From NCBI RefSeq assembly GCF_029027405.1, contig NZ_CP093396.1, positions 2,677,497 through 2,741,496 of the forward strand: DNA of 64,000 nt, written 5' to 3'. The position numbers and the translations under genes were made by a program. Below the pieces are notes generated by a model that was not told where the DNA came from, made no database searches, and was given only the letters and a program-made list of their open reading frames with translations. Numbering within the stretch: the first letter of the stretch is position 1; every line of letters starts with the position of its first letter. This DNA is from Sulfurimonas sp. Lineage in GTDB: Bacteria; Campylobacterota; Campylobacteria; Campylobacterales; Sulfurimonadaceae. Positions 60,394 to 64,000 of this stretch are shown one piece after another.

Positions 60394-60696
60394 CTATTTA
60401 ATTTTCTTCTTACCTGTCTGTTCTTTTGAATTGTTGTCAACTGTAGTAAAAATGATTTTATCACCTTTTTTACCCTTAAATTTAAACTTAACAAGTGGAT
60501 TTTCAGACATGAAACCACTAGTAGATACTTCATATACTACAACATCATTAACTTTAGCAGTAATATATTTAATATATGACGCTTTAATACCTTTCTTAAC
60601 CGCTTCTTCTTTGTCAGCCATTAAGCTTGTAAACATTGCCTTTACTTTAACAACACCTTTTTTTTCTTTTGCTTTAATTTTCATTTTTTTAGCCAT
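60394..60696 (-). CDS. soxZ: SoxZ
   Basis: 100 residues, a typical SoxZ: VKVKAMFTSLMADKEEAVKK, then YIKYITAKVNDVVVYEVSTS and NPLVKFKFKGKKGDKI. No signal peptide; SoxZ travels out folded with SoxY. The SoxYZ complex carries the sulfur substrate through the Sox cycle in the periplasm. It is encoded 69 bp after soxY. Confidence 0.92.
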   Translation of the reverse strand: MAKKMKIKAKEKKGVVKVKAMFTSLMADKEEAVKKGIKASYIKYITAKVNDVVVYEVSTSGFMSENPLVKFKFKGKKGDKIIFTTVDNNSKEQTGKKKIK

Positions 60697-60765
60697 GAAT
60701 CTTTCCTTTATTATTTATTTATTTTTATCTATATCTAAAATTGCACTTGTGGTAGGATGATTAAA

Positions 60766-61227
60766 TCAACCTCCACAACCACCAATAGATACATCTATCT
60801 CTTTTGATGCAGTATAAAGAGTACCTGTGCCTCTTTCTTTACCTACTATTGTAACAACAGCTGTTTGTCTCATTTTAATTCTGAAATCATACTCAATGAT
60901 TGCACCTTTTGGAACTGAGAACACACAAGTTAAACATCTAGGATTAGCATCTTGAAAAAGTGCCACCGACTCTAGGTCCAAAGATGATTTAATCGTAATT
61001 GGGATTGAACCACCATTTTCAGCTAATTTTGGAGCTTTAAATATTAATTTATTGCTTTTCTTCAATCCAGCATTACCGTAAAGTGCTTTAATTCCATCAA
61101 CTGTTTTCTCTGATTCCCATGCCTTTGGTTTAGTATCTCTAAAGTTCATTGCTTTTAAATCTGTTCCTGGCATAACGACTGCAGCAAAAGCTGCGATACC
61201 TACACCTAAAAATTTTCTTCTATCCAT
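60766..61227 (-). CDS. soxY: SoxY sulfur carrier
   Basis: 153 residues. A twin-arginine signal (DRRKFLGVGIAAFAAVVMPG) and the SoxY domain (KLAENGGSIPITIKSSLDLE) end in the swinging arm IGGCGG, whose Cys carries the thiosulfate-derived sulfur. An extra pair, NPRCLTCVF, is noteworthy. The order soxC-soxD-soxY-soxZ matches the second sox cluster of Sulfurimonas. Confidence 0.95.
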   Translation of the reverse strand: MDRRKFLGVGIAAFAAVVMPGTDLKAMNFRDTKPKAWESEKTVDGIKALYGNAGLKKSNKLIFKAPKLAENGGSIPITIKSSLDLESVALFQDANPRCLTCVFSVPKGAIIEYDFRIKMRQTAVVTIVGKERGTGTLYTASKEIDVSIGGCGG

Positions 61228-61242
61228 TTGTTATCCTTTTAT

Positions 61243-62460
61243 TTAATGTTTTTCTTTACTTGAGTCTATCATCCACTCAACTACTAATTTAATGTCTGAA
61301 GGTAATAAATCCTCATTACCACCTTTTGCTGGCATTCCACCTATACCGTTTATAGAATTACGAAGGACCATATCAAAACCTTTTTCTCTTACTTCAGTCC
61401 ATGCTTCTATATCTCCAACAGCTGGAGCACCCATTTTGTCAGTTGCATGACAAACTTTACAAGACTCATTGTAGATTTTTTCACCTTTAGAGATACTCTT
61501 ATCTTCTACTTCTGGTGGTAAATCTCTAACTGTTGAGTACGCTGGTACTACATCTTTCATCTCGTAACCGATTTTCATAACTTTAGCTTCTGTTTTACCA
61601 TCCATACCTGGATCTTTACAATCTGTCATACATCTTGTACCAGAACCAATATTTTTAGCACGATCGGCAAAAAAAGCTTTTACGTCTGCTGGACCAGTTG
61701 AACCATCGATATTTGGATAAAAACCGTTATTGTTTGCTAGAACTACTTTTACAAGTTTTTCTTTATTAAGAACATATTCATCATCCATCTCTTCGCCATC
61801 TATCTCAACACCATTTTGAGCTAATAAATAAGCGGTAATAGCATATGTTTCATCGTTACTTAAACTCTTAGGAGTTGCATATGGCATAGCATCTCTGATA
61901 TATGTAAAAAGTGTAGTAGCTTTTGGCCAGTATGTACCGATGGTTCTTTTTGGAGCATCCATACCTGGTTCAAGTCTCTGATTTTTAAGAGTGATAACAA
62001 TTCCGTTCTTATCTTTATCTTGATTACCGCCAGCTAGCTGTGGATAACCATTTCCACCACCACCAAAATCACCGTGACAAGATGCACATTGTTCTTCATA
62101 GAGTTCATCACCCTCTTCAACAGAACCTTCACCTGCAGGTAAACCTGTGCCGTCTGGCAGCGCATCTATATCCCATGCTTTAATTTCATTAGCTGTTGCA
62201 ATTCTACCAAAGCTAACACCTTTAGTGCTTTGCTCATTGTAGCGATAGGCAGTCTCTATACCATGTTTTCTTTCATAAGTAACACCACCATCAATAGCAG
62301 TCTTATTTTTTATAGAATAAACTCCAACAGTACTTGGTGCTCCAACAGTAGCAGAAGCACTATTAGAAGTCGAACCACCCATGCAACCTGATAGCAATAA
62401 AACAGAAGTAGCGAAAGACGCAGTTCCAATTATAATTAATTTACGATCTAACTTGAACAT
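61243..62460 (-). CDS. soxD: SoxD di-heme cytochrome c
   Basis: 405 residues. Two heme sites are visible: EEQCASCHGDFGGGG (about residue 125) and ESCKVCHATDKMG (about 335). The N-terminus (FATSVLLLSGCMGGS) is a lipobox, implying a membrane-anchored lipoprotein. SoxD is the electron-accepting partner of SoxC, whose gene overlaps it by 20 bp. A further pair of cysteines occurs in TRCMTDCKDPG. Confidence 0.9.
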   Translation of the reverse strand: MFKLDRKLIIIGTASFATSVLLLSGCMGGSTSNSASATVGAPSTVGVYSIKNKTAIDGGVTYERKHGIETAYRYNEQSTKGVSFGRIATANEIKAWDIDALPDGTGLPAGEGSVEEGDELYEEQCASCHGDFGGGGNGYPQLAGGNQDKDKNGIVITLKNQRLEPGMDAPKRTIGTYWPKATTLFTYIRDAMPYATPKSLSNDETYAITAYLLAQNGVEIDGEEMDDEYVLNKEKLVKVVLANNNGFYPNIDGSTGPADVKAFFADRAKNIGSGTRCMTDCKDPGMDGKTEAKVMKIGYEMKDVVPAYSTVRDLPPEVEDKSISKGEKIYNESCKVCHATDKMGAPAVGDIEAWTEVREKGFDMVLRNSINGIGGMPAKGGNEDLLPSDIKLVVEWMIDSSKEKH

Positions 62461-63742
62461 TGTTTACCTCTCCTTTAGCATTTACAGCCCATGTATGGAT
62501 AGCATTTCTGTGATAAACACCTTCAACACCAACTACTTTTTTCTCTTGATTAACAGTAGGTTGAACATTATCAGAATCATCATATGAACGACTTTGTAAT
62601 AACAACGGTCTACCCTCATATCTATACATATAAGAGAATTTTGTCCAAGCTTTTGGTAATACTAAACCTTTAAGAGAAGCCTCTACCCAATTTTTACCAC
62701 CATCAAAGCTGATATCAACTCCTCTAATAGTACCGTGTCCACTCCATGCTAAACCTTCAATCTCAACTAAATCACCTTTTTTAAGATCAGTCCATGGAAT
62801 CTCTGGACATGGTGAAGTGATAACTGAATTTGTCTCAAGCGCGTAGAAGTGTTGAATAGCTTTACCACTTGCAGTAAGTGCAGTATATTTAGAAGTTTCT
62901 TCTTTAGCATACCATGGTTTATCGCCAAACTCTAATCTTTTTAACCACTTAACACATAAGTTAGCTTCCCAACCTGGTGCCATTAAACGAACTGGATATC
63001 CTTGTTCAGCTCTTAATGCCTCACCATTTTGTCCATAAACTATCATAACATCATCAAGAACTTTCTCAATTGGTAATGTTCTACTCATTTCTGAACCATC
63101 ACTGCCCTCAGCAAGCATCCATTTTGCTTCAGGCTTAAGACCAAGTTCATCAAGAATTGTTTTCAAGCGAACACCTGTCCACTGAGAACAACTCATCATA
63201 CCTCTTACAAACTGTAAAGAATTAAACTGTGGACCTTTCCACTCTGCAGCACCATTTGATGGACACTCCATAAATAGAATTTTACTTTCACTTGGATATC
63301 TCTTTAATTGTTCTAAAGTAAGAACAATTGGTTTCTCAACAAGACCGTGAATCATTAATCTAAATTTATTTGGATCAATATGAGCTACACCGTTGTGAGT
63401 ACGAGTAAAGTGTAAACCATTCGGAGTGATAATACCTTTTTGCTCATGCAATGGAGTCATAGAAATAGCAGCATGCATATCACCAGCTGATGACATTAGA
63501 GCAGATGTTCTTCTAACTATGTTGTGCTCATACTTTGATGGCAATCCATAAGGATTATAATTACACTCATCTCCTAAAGTAGTTCCCCACTTTGAGTGAT
63601 GCATAATATTTGGATCATCGGCAAGCAGTGTACCTGGTGCTAGAATACTAGCAGCAGCAACTGCACTAACAGATGCAGTTCTTTTGAAAAAATCTCTTCT
63701 GCTGATAGATGTTAATTCTTTTGAATTAGGTGTTTTATCCAC
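62441..63742 (-). CDS. soxC: SoxC sulfane dehydrogenase (molybdoprotein)
   Basis: 433 residues, GTG start with GGAG before it. A twin-arginine signal (SISRRDFFKRTASVSAVAAA) is followed by the sulfite-oxidase fold: HNGVAHIDPNKFRLMIHG, the molybdenum-ligand Cys in ILFMECPSNGAAEW, GYPVRLMAPGWEANLCVKWL and the C-terminal Ig domain (IRGVDISFDGGKNWVEASLK). SoxCD oxidises the sulfane sulfur bound to SoxY, giving six of the eight electrons of thiosulfate oxidation. It is the first gene of the leftward sox operon. Confidence 0.94.
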   Translation of the reverse strand: MDKTPNSKELTSISRRDFFKRTASVSAVAAASILAPGTLLADDPNIMHHSKWGTTLGDECNYNPYGLPSKYEHNIVRRTSALMSSAGDMHAAISMTPLHEQKGIITPNGLHFTRTHNGVAHIDPNKFRLMIHGLVEKPIVLTLEQLKRYPSESKILFMECPSNGAAEWKGPQFNSLQFVRGMMSCSQWTGVRLKTILDELGLKPEAKWMLAEGSDGSEMSRTLPIEKVLDDVMIVYGQNGEALRAEQGYPVRLMAPGWEANLCVKWLKRLEFGDKPWYAKEETSKYTALTASGKAIQHFYALETNSVITSPCPEIPWTDLKKGDLVEIEGLAWSGHGTIRGVDISFDGGKNWVEASLKGLVLPKAWTKFSYMYRYEGRPLLLQSRSYDDSDNVQPTVNQEKKVVGVEGVYHRNAIHTWAVNAKGEVNNVQVRS

Positions 63743-64000
63743 ATCTTCTCCTTTTTTATGTTCATATTTTATATTTACGATTTAACGCATAACACAAAAT
63801 TATATAGAAATATGAATTAACTGCTCTGAAAATAGCTCTAATATCACAAAATAATCACAAATTTAACTCTATTTCGTCACAAAACGAAACACTCTTCTTA
63901 TTATAATTAGTAATATAAACAAAATTCATGAATATTATTTATCTTTATATAATGATAGTAAATGTTACTACTTAGATTTTTGAAATATTAACTCTTTATT
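63743..64000. promoter_or_regulatory. region upstream of soxC with spaced CACAAA repeats
   Basis: No gene is visible. CACAAA occurs at 63845-63850, 63856-63861 and 63878-63883, at 11 and 22 bp spacing, so all lie on one face of the helix. TATAAT at 63902-63907 is 24 bp from the last repeat, the same distance as in the two efflux promoters, and points to a rightward gene beyond the window. The soxC promoter must also lie here. Confidence 0.4.

Overview
The window is AT-rich and looks like the chromosome of a sulfur-oxidising Campylobacterota, most like Sulfurimonas. The evidence is a soxZY-soxCD cluster, a separate SorA/SorB-type sulfite dehydrogenase, NifS/NifU-type Fe-S assembly, and a gene style typical of that group. 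I compared families from memory only; no database search was run.

Layout. 1-3.9 kb holds housekeeping genes: the end of a DEAD-box helicase, an exonuclease, hrpB and a MORN-like protein. 4-7.2 kb is a small-gene region with a complete IS5-family element (5221-6448, 4-bp duplication GATT) that splits an otherwise intact 107-codon gene, plus a DUF2779 gene tail. 7.3-15.6 kb is a CusCBA-type copper/silver efflux system split in two by an HAF-repeat autotransporter, a GNAT gene and transposase scraps. Both halves start from the same 22-bp promoter block with two CACAAAC direct repeats 11 bp apart.

15.84-31.17 kb is a Tn7-like transposon. Matching TGT-N9-TAAAGTTyGATA ends, with further TnsB-like sites inside, bound it. 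tnsA-tnsB-tnsC-tniQ lie at the right end. tnsE lies alone at the left end and is broken by a -1 frameshift at a run of eight A. The cargo has two parts. The first is a type VI Hcp protein with a C-terminal extension and a coupled 47-residue membrane protein, probably an effector and its immunity partner, followed by a decayed second tnsE tail. The second is a four-gene cassette: two C5-cytosine DNA methyltransferases, a 958-residue protein with two GHKL ATPase modules (one MutL/Hsp90/MORC-like, one histidine-kinase-like), and a 454-residue receiver-like protein. The cassette looks like a DNA-modification-linked phosphorelay or defence system. I know of no named system with this composition, and it is the best candidate for something undescribed.

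31.4-48.5 kb carries a Cys-rich secreted protein with GAGKCG motifs, a dead Crp/Fnr gene, a DUF234 protein, sorA/sorB-like genes, a FIST-GGDEF protein, ABC-F, glutathione peroxidase, dbpA, ywbE, HDOD and TrmH proteins, a b-type cytochrome, a 2OG oxygenase, and a two-ATPase operon. That operon has a consensus TTGACA-N17-TATAAT promoter overlapped by two identical 20-bp palindromes. 48.6-55.4 kb holds nifS-nifU, leuC, mobA, moaC and conserved small genes. 55.4-63.7 kb is one leftward sox operon: soxC-soxD-soxY-soxZ, an MBL hydrolase, a thioredoxin, a MOSC protein, two DUF302 proteins and a flavocytochrome-c-type flavoprotein.

No rRNA, tRNA or CRISPR array was recognised.
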